Assembly: GCF_024508275.1 (NCBI RefSeq)
Contig: NZ_CP101989.1
Coordinates: 2,170,001-2,234,000 of the forward strand
Direction of reading: 5' to 3'
Length of the DNA stretch: 64,000 nt
Source: Cellulomonas wangsupingiae
GTDB taxonomy: Bacteria > Actinomycetota > Actinomycetes > Actinomycetales > Cellulomonadaceae
A program made the translations under genes and the position numbers. Below are positions 50,136 through 58,116 of the stretch, piece after piece (position 1 is the stretch's first letter; each line of letters starts with the position of its first letter). Below the pieces are notes generated by a model. It saw nothing but the letters and a program-made list of their open reading frames with translations, was not told the DNA's origin and ran no database searches.

Positions 50136-50540
50136 ATGTCCGACAACCCCTTCGCCGTCCCGCCGACCGACGGCACCCTGCTGCGCCGCATGGGCATCGA
50201 GATCAGGCACGTGGACGCCGACGGCGCCACGGGCACCATGCCGGTGGAGGGCAACACCCAGCCGTACGGCCTGCTGCACGGTGGCGCCTCCGCCGTGCTC
50301 GCCGAGACGCTGGGCTCGCTCGCGGCGATGGCGCACGCCGGGAGCGGTCGCGCGGCGGTGGGCATCGAGCTCAACGCCACGCACCACCGGTCGGCACGCG
50401 CGGGCACCGTCGCGGGGACGGCGCGCGCCCTGCACCGCGGTCGGTCGCTCGCGACCTACGAGGTGGTGGTCGAGGACGAGGACGGCCGGCGGCTGTGCAC
50501 CGCACGACTCACCTGCATGCTCATCGACGCCCCGGCGTGA
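50136..50540 (+). CDS. PaaI-type hotdog-fold thioesterase
   Basis: A 134-residue hotdog protein with the PaaI/YbgC-like active-site segment GLLHGGASAVLAETLGSLAA, where the HGG and the acidic residue on the following helix form the site, and GIELNATHHRSARAGTVAGTARALHRGR. It would cleave acyl-CoA thioesters; which ones is unknown. The ATG at 50136 has no Shine-Dalgarno and lies head-to-head with polA. Its 3' end overlaps the convergent GNAT gene by 85 bases. Confidence 0.9.
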   Translation: MSDNPFAVPPTDGTLLRRMGIEIRHVDADGATGTMPVEGNTQPYGLLHGGASAVLAETLGSLAAMAHAGSGRAAVGIELNATHHRSARAGTVAGTARALHRGRSLATYEVVVEDEDGRRLCTARLTCMLIDAPA

Positions 50541-51142
50541 CGCACGACCGCCTCGTCGTCACCCGCGGCGGCACGGGCACGCGCCCGTCGCCGCCGGGCG
50601 ATGAGGTCCTCGAGCCCTCGCGGGTTCGTGCGACGGCCCGGCGCCGGCGCGTCCCCGGCGAGACGCCGGTGCAGCGCCGTCGTGCTGACGACGCGGTGCG
50701 CCGCCGCGGGGGCGAACCCCAGCCTGGCCAGGAACCGCTGCATGCCCCGGGATCCCGGCAGCGGCGCCGCGTAGACGTCGGTCGCGCCCGCCGCCTCGGC
50801 CACCTCGGCGGCGGCGTGCAGCATCGCGTGCCCGAGGCCGCGTCGGCGCGACCCGGGGCGGACGAAGACGGCGTCGAGGCTCAGGACGACCTCGTCCGAC
50901 AGCAGCCCGGGACCCATCAGCCGGCACAGCGCGAGGCCCGCCGGCTCACCGTCGCAGGTCGCGACCAGGACGACACCGTCGTCCATCGACCCGAGGACGG
51001 ACAGCTGGGCGCGCAGGCGCTCCCTGTCGTCCGAGCAGAGCTGGCGGCCGACGCCGGACTCGGCGCGCGCCTCCAGGCACAGGTCGACGAGATCCTCGAG
51101 GTCCGACGACGTCGCGTGTCGGACGTGCACACCTGGCCGCAC
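50456..51142 (-). CDS. GNAT-family N-acetyltransferase
   Basis: A 228-residue acetyltransferase with VHVRHATSSDLEDLVDLCLEARAESG at the start and the acetyl-CoA-binding motif A LDAVFVRPGSRRRGLGHAMLHAAAEVAEAAGATDVYAAPL (RRRGLGHAM). The GTG at 51142 follows GGGAGGCCCACA. The last 60 or so residues are an Arg/Ala/Ser-rich tail. The final 28 residues are antisense to the thioesterase gene and look unconstrained, so the convergent overlap is real but may carry no function. Substrate unknown. Confidence 0.85.
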   Translation of the reverse strand: MRPGVHVRHATSSDLEDLVDLCLEARAESGVGRQLCSDDRERLRAQLSVLGSMDDGVVLVATCDGEPAGLALCRLMGPGLLSDEVVLSLDAVFVRPGSRRRGLGHAMLHAAAEVAEAAGATDVYAAPLPGSRGMQRFLARLGFAPAAAHRVVSTTALHRRLAGDAPAPGRRTNPRGLEDLIARRRRARARAAAGDDEAVVRHAGASMSMQVSRAVHSRRPSSSSTTTS

Positions 51143-51313
51143 TGTGGGCCTCCCGGGACGAGTCGAAACCTACCGGCGCTCGACTCCCCCGGACCGCGCG
51201 CCCTGCCTCCGATCATGGACCAGGCTCCCGGCTCCTGCCTAGTCCGCGCACCGCCACGTCCCGGTGAACCCCGGAGCAACCGTGCGTTACGGGCATGATG
51301 GGCCACCGGATCC

Positions 51314-51329
51314 GCTACCGATCGGTAGC
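51314..51329. promoter_or_regulatory. TetR-family-like operator palindrome
   Basis: GCTACCGATCGGTAGC is a perfect 16-base palindrome. The ACCGATCGGT-type core is the sort bound by TetR-family repressors. It lies 20 bases upstream of the liv -35 element and could also serve the divergent GNAT gene. No TetR gene is in the window. Confidence 0.45.
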
Positions 51330-51348
51330 AGACCCTCGCGCAGACGTA

Positions 51349-51377
51349 ATGAACAGGACACAATCCCTCCCTATCGT
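51349..51377 (+). promoter_or_regulatory. Promoter of the livHMGF operon
   Basis: ATGAAC (51349-51354), 17 bases, TATCGT (51372-51377). The start point would be near 51384, leaving about 75 untranslated bases before the livH GTG. Confidence 0.5.
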
Positions 51378-51458
51378 CTGCTGACCGTGGGCGAGAGCCC
51401 CATCACATCCGACGTGCGGCGCCGCGGCGTCCGTGCCCAGCCTGGACGGAGGTCTGAC

Positions 51459-52901
51459 GTGCGAGCAGTCGCGTGCCGGGACCGTTCCGTCGCCGTGCGA
51501 CGCGGAGGTGCCGGGATGCTGCTGGCTCTCCTGGCCACCCTGTCGACGCTCGTCGTCGCAGGCCCGGCGCACGCGGCGACCACCCCCTGCAGCCCGGACG
51601 ACGTCACGGCGTGCCTCAACGTGACGGTGAGCGTGCCGGGCACCGGCCCGGCGCCCGGTGTCGCGCTCACGGTCGAGGGCGAGGGTGACCCCGTGACGGC
51701 GACCACGGACGACGCCGGAAAGGTGTCGGTGCCGCTCACGACGGCGGGTGACTACACGGTCACCGTGGACGAGAGCACGCTGCCCGCCGGCACGGTGCTC
51801 AAGGACCCCGCGGCGAACCCCGTGACCGTCGGCGTCGTGCTCGGCCGCTCGGTCGGGCGCATCGTCCAGGCCGTGCCGCCCGCCGAGGCCGGCGCGCCGG
51901 CCGACACGCCCAGCGACGGTGGTGCCACGTCGACGGCACCCGACGACGACGCCACCTCCGGGGCCGACACCGAGGCCGGGGCCGAGGCGGAGGAGAGCGC
52001 CGAGGCGTCCGCCCGGCCGGGTACCAACCGCTACGCCCAGCTCGTCCTGGCCGGCACGGTGTTCGGGCTGCTGCTCGCCCTCGCCGCACTCGGCGCCAAC
52101 CTCATCTACGGCACGACCGGGCTGTCGAACTTCGCGCACGGCGAGCTGGTGACCCTCGGCGGCATGACGGCGTTCCTCGCCGTGCAGCAGTGGCACCTGC
52201 CGCTGTGGCTGGCCATCGTCGTGGCGACCGCCGTGGGCGCGGCCGTCGGCTGGGTCCTCGACCGTTTCCTGTTCGGCCCGCTGCGTCGCCGCGGCGTCGG
52301 CAACACGCAGCAGATGATCGTGACCATCGGGCTCTCGCTGGCGATGCTGTCGACGTTCCTGTTCTTCTTCAGCGCCCAGCCCAAGCCGATCGTGTCCGGC
52401 ATCTCCCAGCGCATGCAGATCGGTCCCGTGCAGATCTCGGGACAGTCGCTGATCTCGGTCGGCATCGCGGTCGTCGTCCTGGGCGCCGTGGCGTTCGTCC
52501 TGTCCCGTACGCGCACAGGTCGCGCGACGCGGGCCGTGTCCGACAACCCCGCGCTCGCGGCCGCCACCGGCATCAACGTCGAGTCCGTGATCAACCGCGT
52601 CTGGGTGGTGTCCGCCGCGCTGGCGGCCCTCGGCGGGGTGCTGCTGTCGCTCTACCTCAACACGGCGCGGTTCAACTTCGGCTCGACCCTCCTGCTGCTG
52701 ATGTTCGCGGCCATCACCCTGGGCGGTCTGGGCTCACCGCTCGGCGCGGTGCTGGGCGCGCTCGTCATCGGACTGGTGGTCGAGCTGTCGACGATCTTCC
52801 TGCCGAACGACATGCGCTACGCGAGCGCGCTCGTCATCCTCATCCTCGTCCTGCTGGTGCGGCCGCAGGGCATCCTCGGGCGCGCCGAGCGCATCGGCTA
52901 G
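51459..52901 (+). CDS. livH: Branched-chain amino acid ABC permease LivH with an exported N-terminal domain
   Basis: Residues 190-480 are a LivH permease: LAALGANLIYGTTGLSNFAHGELVTLGGMTAFL, about eight membrane helices, the ATPase-contact segment RATRAVSDNPALAAATGIN, and LLLMFAAITLGGLGSPLGAVLGALVIGLVVEL. It is preceded by 189 residues that LivH normally lacks: a Sec signal peptide (MLLALLATLSTLVVAGPAHA, cleavage after about residue 39), a beta-rich domain of about 100 residues (VTVSVPGTGPAPGVALTVEG ... DDAGKVSVPL ... GDYTVTVD) with Cys44 and Cys52 near its start, and an acidic Ala/Asp/Glu linker of about 48 residues. The domain resembles small prealbumin/SpaA-like beta sandwiches and would sit outside the membrane. 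The GTG at 51459 is fixed by GGACGGAGG seven bases upstream. Confidence 0.92.
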   Translation: MRAVACRDRSVAVRRGGAGMLLALLATLSTLVVAGPAHAATTPCSPDDVTACLNVTVSVPGTGPAPGVALTVEGEGDPVTATTDDAGKVSVPLTTAGDYTVTVDESTLPAGTVLKDPAANPVTVGVVLGRSVGRIVQAVPPAEAGAPADTPSDGGATSTAPDDDATSGADTEAGAEAEESAEASARPGTNRYAQLVLAGTVFGLLLALAALGANLIYGTTGLSNFAHGELVTLGGMTAFLAVQQWHLPLWLAIVVATAVGAAVGWVLDRFLFGPLRRRGVGNTQQMIVTIGLSLAMLSTFLFFFSAQPKPIVSGISQRMQIGPVQISGQSLISVGIAVVVLGAVAFVLSRTRTGRATRAVSDNPALAAATGINVESVINRVWVVSAALAALGGVLLSLYLNTARFNFGSTLLLLMFAAITLGGLGSPLGAVLGALVIGLVVELSTIFLPNDMRYASALVILILVLLVRPQGILGRAERIG

Positions 52902-52913
52902 CGGGAGATCGCC

Positions 52914-53897
52914 ATGGACTTCGCACAGCTCGGCACCAACGTCCTCACCGAGATGCTCGGCCCCACCGCGATCGCGTACGCGCTCGCGGCGATCGGCCTG
53001 AACATCCACTTCGGGCTGACCGGCCTGATCAACATGGGTCAGGCCGGCTTCATGCTGCTGGGCGCCTACGGCTTCGCCATCGCGACGATCCAGGGTGCCC
53101 CCGTGTGGCTCGCCTTCCTCGTCGCCGTGGCCGCAGCCGTCGTCTTCGCGCTGCTCCTGGGCCTGCCCACCCTCAAGCTGCGGGGCGACTACCTCGCGAT
53201 CGTCACCATCGCGGCTGCCGAGATCGTGCGCATGATCGGCCGGTCGACCGCGCTCACGGACGTGACGGGCGGCGCCGAGGGCCTGACGGGCAGCTCGTTC
53301 AAGTCCACCTTCCAGGACGCCTCGCCGTTCCCCGACGACCGGTGGACGCTCGGCCCGATCACCCTGGCCACCAACGCCTCGAACTCGTGGTGGCTGCGGA
53401 TCGTCGGCTGGACCCTCGTGCTCCTTGCGTGCCTGCTGGTCTGGCGGCTCATGCGCAGCCCGTGGGGCCGCGTGCTCAAGGGCATCCGGGAGGACGAGGA
53501 CGCGGTGCGCGCCCTCGGCAAGAACGTCTACGGCTACAAGCTGCAGGCCCTCGTCCTCGGTGGCGTGTTCGGCGCCCTCGGCGGCGTGATCTTCGTGCTC
53601 GCGAGCTCGGTGCAGGCCGACTCCCTCGGGCGACCCGTGACGTTCAACACCTGGACCATCCTGCTGCTGGGCGGCGCCGCGACGGTCCTGGGACCGGTCC
53701 TCGGGTCACTGATCTTCTGGGCGGCCCTCGTGCTCGTCCGCGGTGTCCTGCGCGGCGTGGTCGGGGACGCCCTGTCCGTGCCGCAGATCGAGCAGATCGG
53801 GTGGGTGCTGGTCGGCGTCACCCTGATGGCGCTCATCGTCTTCCGCCCCCAGGGCGTCCTGGGTGACAAGAAGGAGCTGGCGATCAATGCCCGTTGA
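52914..53897 (+). CDS. livM: Branched-chain amino acid ABC permease LivM
   Basis: Second permease of the leucine/isoleucine/valine importer, 327 residues with about nine membrane helices. Family motifs: IAYALAAIGLNIHFGLTGLINMGQAGFMLLGAYGFAI, LKLRGDYLAIVTIAAAEIVRMI, the EAA-like SPWGRVLKGIREDEDAVRALGKNVYGYKLQALVLGG and IVFRPQGVLG. The ATG at 52914 follows GGGAGATCGCC, 12 bases after livH. Normal length, without an added domain. Its last codons overlap the livG start by 11 bases. Confidence 0.95.
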   Translation: MDFAQLGTNVLTEMLGPTAIAYALAAIGLNIHFGLTGLINMGQAGFMLLGAYGFAIATIQGAPVWLAFLVAVAAAVVFALLLGLPTLKLRGDYLAIVTIAAAEIVRMIGRSTALTDVTGGAEGLTGSSFKSTFQDASPFPDDRWTLGPITLATNASNSWWLRIVGWTLVLLACLLVWRLMRSPWGRVLKGIREDEDAVRALGKNVYGYKLQALVLGGVFGALGGVIFVLASSVQADSLGRPVTFNTWTILLLGGAATVLGPVLGSLIFWAALVLVRGVLRGVVGDALSVPQIEQIGWVLVGVTLMALIVFRPQGVLGDKKELAINAR

Positions 53898-54819
53898 GGA
53901 CGCCGTCGAGCAGGCCAGGGCCGACCTGGCGCAGGTCCCCCGCGTCCCCGGTGCGCCGAAGCCGGACGCACTGCTGGTCGCGGACCACGTGCGCCGCAGC
54001 TTCGGCGGCGTCAACGCGGTCGACGTGGAGCACCTGGAGGTGCAGCGGAACGTCATCACGGCGCTCATCGGCCCCAACGGCGCCGGCAAGACGACGTTGT
54101 TCAACCTCATGACCGGGTTCGACAAGCCGGACACCGGGCACTGGACCTTCGACGGGACGTCGCTGGCCGGCGTCGCGGCGTCGCGGGTCGCCAAGACCGG
54201 CATGGTGCGGACCTTCCAGCTCACCAAGGCGCTCGCCCGCATGACGGTGCTCGACAACATGCGCCTGGGCGCGCGCGACCAGCCCGGGGAACGCCTGTTC
54301 GCGGCACTCGTCAAGCCGCTGTGGGCACCGCGCGAGCGCGAGATCACGGACAAGGCGCTGACCCTGCTCGAGCGGTTCAAGCTCGACACCAAGAAGGACG
54401 ACTTCGCGGGCTCCTTGTCCGGCGGGCAGCGCAAGCTGCTGGAGATGGCCCGCGCCCTGATGTCCGACCCGCGTCTGGTGATGCTCGACGAGCCCATGGC
54501 CGGGGTCAACCCGGCGCTGACGCAGTCGCTCCTCGGCCACATCACCGAGCTGCGCGACACGGGGACCACCGTGCTGTTCGTCGAGCACGACATGCACATG
54601 GTCCGGCACATCTCCGACTGGGTCGTGGTGATGGCGCAGGGCGAGGTCGTCGCGGAGGGCCCGCCGTCGGAGGTGATGGCCGACCAGGCCGTCATCGACG
54701 CGTACCTCGGCGCCCACCACGACATGGACCTGGGCGACGACGCCCTGCTCGACGAGGGCAGCGTGATCGACGCGGAGGCAGAGGCCGAGATCGCGACGTC
54801 CGAGGAGAAGGCACCGTGA
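53887..54819 (+). CDS. livG: Branched-chain amino acid ABC ATP-binding protein LivG
   Basis: ATPase of 310 residues with Walker A ALIGPNGAGKTTLFNLMTGF, signature GSLSGGQRKLLEMARALM, Walker B LVMLDEPMAGVNPAL and switch FVEHDMHMVRHISDWVVVM. A 35-residue N-terminal extension and an acidic C-terminal tail of about 35 residues (DMDLGDDALLDEG...) are longer than in most LivG proteins. The ATG at 53887 has AAGGAGCTGGCGATCA in front and overlaps livM by 11 bases. Partner of LivF. Confidence 0.95.
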   Translation: MPVEDAVEQARADLAQVPRVPGAPKPDALLVADHVRRSFGGVNAVDVEHLEVQRNVITALIGPNGAGKTTLFNLMTGFDKPDTGHWTFDGTSLAGVAASRVAKTGMVRTFQLTKALARMTVLDNMRLGARDQPGERLFAALVKPLWAPREREITDKALTLLERFKLDTKKDDFAGSLSGGQRKLLEMARALMSDPRLVMLDEPMAGVNPALTQSLLGHITELRDTGTTVLFVEHDMHMVRHISDWVVVMAQGEVVAEGPPSEVMADQAVIDAYLGAHHDMDLGDDALLDEGSVIDAEAEAEIATSEEKAP

Positions 54820-55631
54820 CCGAGACCGACGCCCCCGCGCTGCACCGCGGCGCCCCGCAGGGTGAGCCGCTCCTCCACGCCGACCGGCTGGTCGCCGGGT
54901 ACGTACCGGGCGTGAACATCCTCAACGAGTGCTCGCTCGTGCTGCACCCCGGCGAGCTCGTCGGCATCATCGGGCCCAACGGTGCCGGCAAGTCGACCCT
55001 GCTCAAGGCGCTGTTCGGCCTCGTCGGGATCCGCGGCGGCAACCTCACGCTGCACGGCGACGACATCACGAACCTGCGCGCCGACGCGCTGGTGGGACGC
55101 GGGCTGGGGTTCGTCCCGCAGACGAACAACGTCTTCCCGAGCCTGACCATCGAGGAGAACCTGCAGATGGGCGTCTACCAGACGCCGAAGAGGTTCTCCG
55201 AGCGGCTCGAGGTCGTCCTCGCGCTGTTCCCCGAGCTGGTCGGGCGTCGCAAGCAGCGCGCCGGCGCGCTGTCGGGCGGGGAGCGGCAGATGGTCGCCAT
55301 GGCGCGCGCGCTCATGCCCGAGCCGTCGGTGCTGCTGCTCGACGAGCCGTCGGCCGGGCTGTCCCCCGTCCGCCAGGACGAGGCGTTCCTGCGCACCCGC
55401 CGGATCAACAAGGCCGGCGTCTCGGTCGTCATCGTGGAGCAGAACGCCCGGCGTGCGCTGCAGATCTGCGACCGGGCCTACGTCCTCGACCAGGGGCGGA
55501 ACGCGTACTCCGGACCGGGTCGCGAGCTGATGAACGACCCGAAGGTCGTCGAGCTGTACCTCGGCACGCTCGCGACCGACGTCGACGCCGCGCGCGCCGC
55601 CGAGCAGGACCGCGCGGAACCGACGGCCTGA
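54816..55631 (+). CDS. livF: Branched-chain amino acid ABC ATP-binding protein LivF
   Basis: Second ATPase, 271 residues: LVAGYVPGVNILNECSLVLHPGELVGIIGPNGAGKSTLLKALFG (Walker A), GLGFVPQTNNVFPSLTIEENLQMG (Q-loop), GALSGGERQMVAMARALM (signature), VLLLDEPSAGLSP (Walker B) and VVIVEQNARRALQICDRAYVLDQGR. The GTG start sits in the livG stop (GTGA). Last gene of livHMGF; the operon ends at the strong hairpin at 55733-55767. Confidence 0.95.
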   Translation: MTETDAPALHRGAPQGEPLLHADRLVAGYVPGVNILNECSLVLHPGELVGIIGPNGAGKSTLLKALFGLVGIRGGNLTLHGDDITNLRADALVGRGLGFVPQTNNVFPSLTIEENLQMGVYQTPKRFSERLEVVLALFPELVGRRKQRAGALSGGERQMVAMARALMPEPSVLLLDEPSAGLSPVRQDEAFLRTRRINKAGVSVVIVEQNARRALQICDRAYVLDQGRNAYSGPGRELMNDPKVVELYLGTLATDVDAARAAEQDRAEPTA

Positions 55632-55732
55632 CCCGCGCACGGCCCGCGATCGCCCCGGTCAGGGGTGTGCTCGCGGGTCCCGACGGCGTGCGCAGGTCGA
55701 GACCTCAGGGCGTGCGGCAGTCCCACGACGCA

Positions 55733-55767
55733 CGACGACCCCCGGAGCCGGGCTCCGGGGGTCGTCG
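55733..55767. terminator. Bidirectional terminator between livF and livK
   Basis: Two perfect 17-base arms around a single centre base (the inner few pairs must open to form a loop), between the convergent livF and livK stops. No T-tract, but the stem is very strong and its position suits both operons. Confidence 0.75.
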
Positions 55768-55786
55768 GCCGATACGGGTCCGCGCG

Positions 55787-57070
55787 TCAGTCCTCGGGGA
55801 CCTCGCCCTCCTCCGAGCGGTTGAACGTGTACATGTTGTCCGCGCCGAACTGGTAGATCCCGATGAACGCCGACGACGGGTCGTTGGCGTCGTTGAACGG
55901 GCCGACACCCGAGACGGCCTGGTAGGCGATGTCCTCGCCGTCCTCGAGGAGCTGCGAGCACTCCTCCCAGCCGGTGCAGTCGGTCCCGCCGTCGGCGCCG
56001 GAGACGGCGGCCATGTTGGCCTGGATCGTCTCACCGCTCGAGTCCCCGCCCTTCAGCGCGGCGAGCGCGACGAGCATGGTCGCGTCGTACGCCTCGGGGC
56101 CGTACGAGAACCCGGTCAGGCCGGGGTCCACCTCGAGCAGGCGCGCCTGGAACTCCTCGGACGGGAAGGCACCGGGCAGGGTGCCCTGGGCGTTCTCCAG
56201 CGTGCCCGCCGGGAAGCCCGTGGCACCGTCGGTGCCGAAGTTCTCCAGGTTGCCGTCCACGAAGTAGGTCTTGCTCATGTCCCAGCCCTGGGCGGCCAGC
56301 TCGCGGACGATCGGGGGCGTCTGGTCCGTGAACGTCAGGATGGCGATGGCGTCGGGCCCGGCCGCGATGGCGTCGGCGACGATGGTCGCGAAGTTCGTCT
56401 CGTCGGGGTCGAACTCCTGGCCGGACGTGCCGTACACGACCGTGCCGCCGGCCTCGGTCACCACGCCCTCGACGACGTCGCGCAGCGACGTGCCGTAGGA
56501 GTCGTTGAAGACGAGGATGCCGACGTTGCTCGCACCGTCACCGACCATGAGGTTGCCGAGCACGTCACCCTGGACGCTGTCGGGCGGTGCGGTGCGGAAG
56601 TAGAAGTCCGCGTAGCCGGACAGGTCCGTCGCCGTGTTGGCCGGCGAGACCTGGACGATGCCGGCGCCGGTGATGTCGTCGACGATGTTCAGGGTCACGG
56701 ACGACGACGCCGCGCCGATGATCGCCGAGACTCCCGCGGAGATGAGCTCCTGTGCGGACGCAGTCGCGATGGACGCGTTCTTCGCGTCGGACGAGTCGGT
56801 GTGCTGGACCTCGACGTCGGCGCCGAAGAGGCCGCCAGCCTCGTTGATCTCCTGCACCGCCAGGTCGACCCCGGCGATCTCCGGCGGGCCGAGCTGCTCG
56901 AGCGAGCCGGTGACGGGGAGGACCGTGCCGATGAGCAGTGGTTCGCCGGTCCCTCCGTCCGCCGTCTCCTCGGCACCGGCGTCGTCGGAGCCGCCGCTGC
57001 AGGCGGTCAGCACCAGGGCGACCGCCCCCGCGACCGCCAGCGCACGTCCTGCACGTGTCGAACGATTCAT
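55787..57070 (-). CDS. livK: Branched-chain amino acid-binding lipoprotein LivK
   Basis: Extracytoplasmic receptor for the LivHMGF importer. The N-terminus is a lipoprotein signal (RAGRALAVAGAVALVLTAC, Cys at about residue 24), then an acidic linker and a type I periplasmic-binding fold: LLIGTVLPVTGSLEQLGPPEIAGVDLAVQEINEAGGLFGADVEVQHTDSSD read in pieces, ISAGVSAIIGAASSSVTLNIVDDITGAGIVQVSPANTA, and GPEAYDATMLVALAALKGG. The ATG at 57070 follows AGAGGGGTACC. It is encoded opposite to and separate from livHMGF, so receptor and channel can be regulated independently. Confidence 0.94.
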   Translation of the reverse strand: MNRSTRAGRALAVAGAVALVLTACSGGSDDAGAEETADGGTGEPLLIGTVLPVTGSLEQLGPPEIAGVDLAVQEINEAGGLFGADVEVQHTDSSDAKNASIATASAQELISAGVSAIIGAASSSVTLNIVDDITGAGIVQVSPANTATDLSGYADFYFRTAPPDSVQGDVLGNLMVGDGASNVGILVFNDSYGTSLRDVVEGVVTEAGGTVVYGTSGQEFDPDETNFATIVADAIAAGPDAIAILTFTDQTPPIVRELAAQGWDMSKTYFVDGNLENFGTDGATGFPAGTLENAQGTLPGAFPSEEFQARLLEVDPGLTGFSYGPEAYDATMLVALAALKGGDSSGETIQANMAAVSGADGGTDCTGWEECSQLLEDGEDIAYQAVSGVGPFNDANDPSSAFIGIYQFGADNMYTFNRSEEGEVPED

Positions 57071-57137
57071 GCGTGGTACCCCTCTGTGAGTACTGCACCT
57101 GCCGGGCCCGGGCGCGGACCACGACGATGTGGCCGCG

Positions 57138-57207
57138 AACGTACTCATGGTTTGTGTCCGACATGTGACTGGCAATGTCTCGAACCATGTCGTTGTGGAC
57201 TTGTGAC
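57138..57207 (-). promoter_or_regulatory. livK promoter region with repeated GTCAC half-sites
   Basis: A candidate -10 box TACGTT is at 57138-57143 (minus). Upstream are two related 16-mers 38 bases apart, GTCACATGTCGGACAC (57154-57169) and GTCACAAGTCCACAAC (57192-57207). Each begins with GTNAC followed after six bases by an AC-rich pentamer, which resembles the GTNAC-N6-GAAAC pattern of actinobacterial GlnR boxes. The second pentamers match imperfectly, so nitrogen control is only suggested. Confidence 0.35.
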
Positions 57208-57222
57208 CAACGACGCACAAAA

Positions 57223-57257
57223 GGAGCCCGGCCGACGTCGGGCGTCGGCCGGGCTCC
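57223..57257 (-). terminator. Intrinsic terminator after the ANTAR regulator
   Basis: A perfect 15-bp stem (GGAGCCCGGCCGACG and complement) with a 5-base loop, 20 bases past the stop of the regulator. On the minus strand it is followed by TTTTG, one of the few terminators in the window with a T-run. Confidence 0.85.
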
Positions 57258-57276
57258 GGCAGTGCGGGGGGTGTCG

Positions 57277-57960
57277 TCAGGACGACGCGCCGCCGACCTG
57301 CTCGATGACCGCGTCGGCCACCTCGCGCATCGTCAGCCGGCGGTCCATCGACGTCTTCTGGATCCACCGGAACGACTCGGGCTCCGAGAGCCCCATCTTC
57401 GTCATCAGGAGCCCCTTGGCGCGGTCGACCCGCTTGCGGGTCTCGAAGCGCTCGGCGAGGTCCGCGACCTCCGACTCCAGCGCGGTGATCTGCGCGTAGC
57501 GGGAGATCGCGATCTCGACCGCCGGCAGCAGGTCGGCCGGGCTGAAGGGCTTGACGACGTAGGCCATCGCGCCCGCGTCGCGGGCGCGCTCCACGAGCTC
57601 GGTCTGCGAGAACGCCGTCAGGAGCACGACCGGCGCCAGGTGCGCCTTGCCGATGCGCTCGGCCGCGGAGATCCCGTCGAGCACGGGCATCTTGACGTCC
57701 ATGACGACGACGTCGGGCTTCAGCTCGGTCGCGAGCTCGACCGCGCGCTCACCGTCGCCGGCCTCGCCGACGACCTCGAACCCGGCCTCGGTCAGCGTCT
57801 CCACCACGTCCATGCGGATGAGCGCCTCGTCCTCGGCGACGACGGCTCGGCGGGCCGGCTTGCCGGCCGACGGCACAGCGGCGCGCGGCGCGGGCTCGGC
57901 GGGCAGGTCCGCGGCCGGGGTCGCGTCCTGCGTGGGGTCGGTGCTGGCGTCCTTGGTCAC
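57277..57960 (-). CDS. pdtaR: ANTAR-domain response regulator (PdtaR-like)
   Basis: Two-component regulator that acts on RNA: a CheY-like receiver followed by an ANTAR domain, as in mycobacterial PdtaR. The receiver (about residues 38-155) has the acidic pair in VVAEDEALIRMD, the phospho-acceptor Asp in VVVMDVKMPVLDG, the Thr in VVLLTAFSQ and Lys in AYVVKPFSPADLL. The ANTAR part is ALESEVADLAERFETRKRVDRAKGLLMTKMGLSEPESFRWIQKTSMDRRLTMREVADAVIE. The first 35 residues are Pro/Ala-rich. TACGAT lies six bases before the GTG, so the mRNA is probably leaderless. No histidine kinase is adjacent; mycobacteria also encode theirs elsewhere. Confidence 0.92.
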   Translation of the reverse strand: MTKDASTDPTQDATPAADLPAEPAPRAAVPSAGKPARRAVVAEDEALIRMDVVETLTEAGFEVVGEAGDGERAVELATELKPDVVVMDVKMPVLDGISAAERIGKAHLAPVVLLTAFSQTELVERARDAGAMAYVVKPFSPADLLPAVEIAISRYAQITALESEVADLAERFETRKRVDRAKGLLMTKMGLSEPESFRWIQKTSMDRRLTMREVADAVIEQVGGASS

Positions 57961-57966
57961 GGGCAC

Positions 57967-57972
57967 ATCGTA
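57967..57972 (-). promoter_or_regulatory. -10 box for a leaderless pdtaR transcript
   Basis: TACGAT on the minus strand, six bases before the GTG start codon. Confidence 0.6.
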
Positions 57973-58116
57973 GTGCTCCGGCAGACCGGCATGACTCGCC
58001 TCGCGCGTGGTCACCGTCACGGCAGGGCCGGTGCGCCCACGCGACGGACTGCCGCAGCGCGCTGCACGGCCCGCGGGAAGGTGCGCCTGACGACCGCACC
58101 CCTTCACTCGTTCCGG

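Larger units (their letters stand above)
51143..51458. promoter_or_regulatory. Divergent GNAT/livH control region
   Basis: This 316-base stretch holds no convincing gene. It contains a possible GNAT -10 box (TAGGTT, minus, just upstream of the GNAT ribosome-binding site), the 16-base palindrome at 51314-51329, the liv promoter at 51349-51377 and a leader of about 75 bases before livH. The in-frame extension of livH into this region is low-complexity and not likely to be translated. Confidence 0.55.

Noticed and set aside
47339..51298. 1319-codon plus-strand frame opposite polA
   Set aside because: Antisense shadow that runs across several genes and intergenic regions; no recognisable protein.
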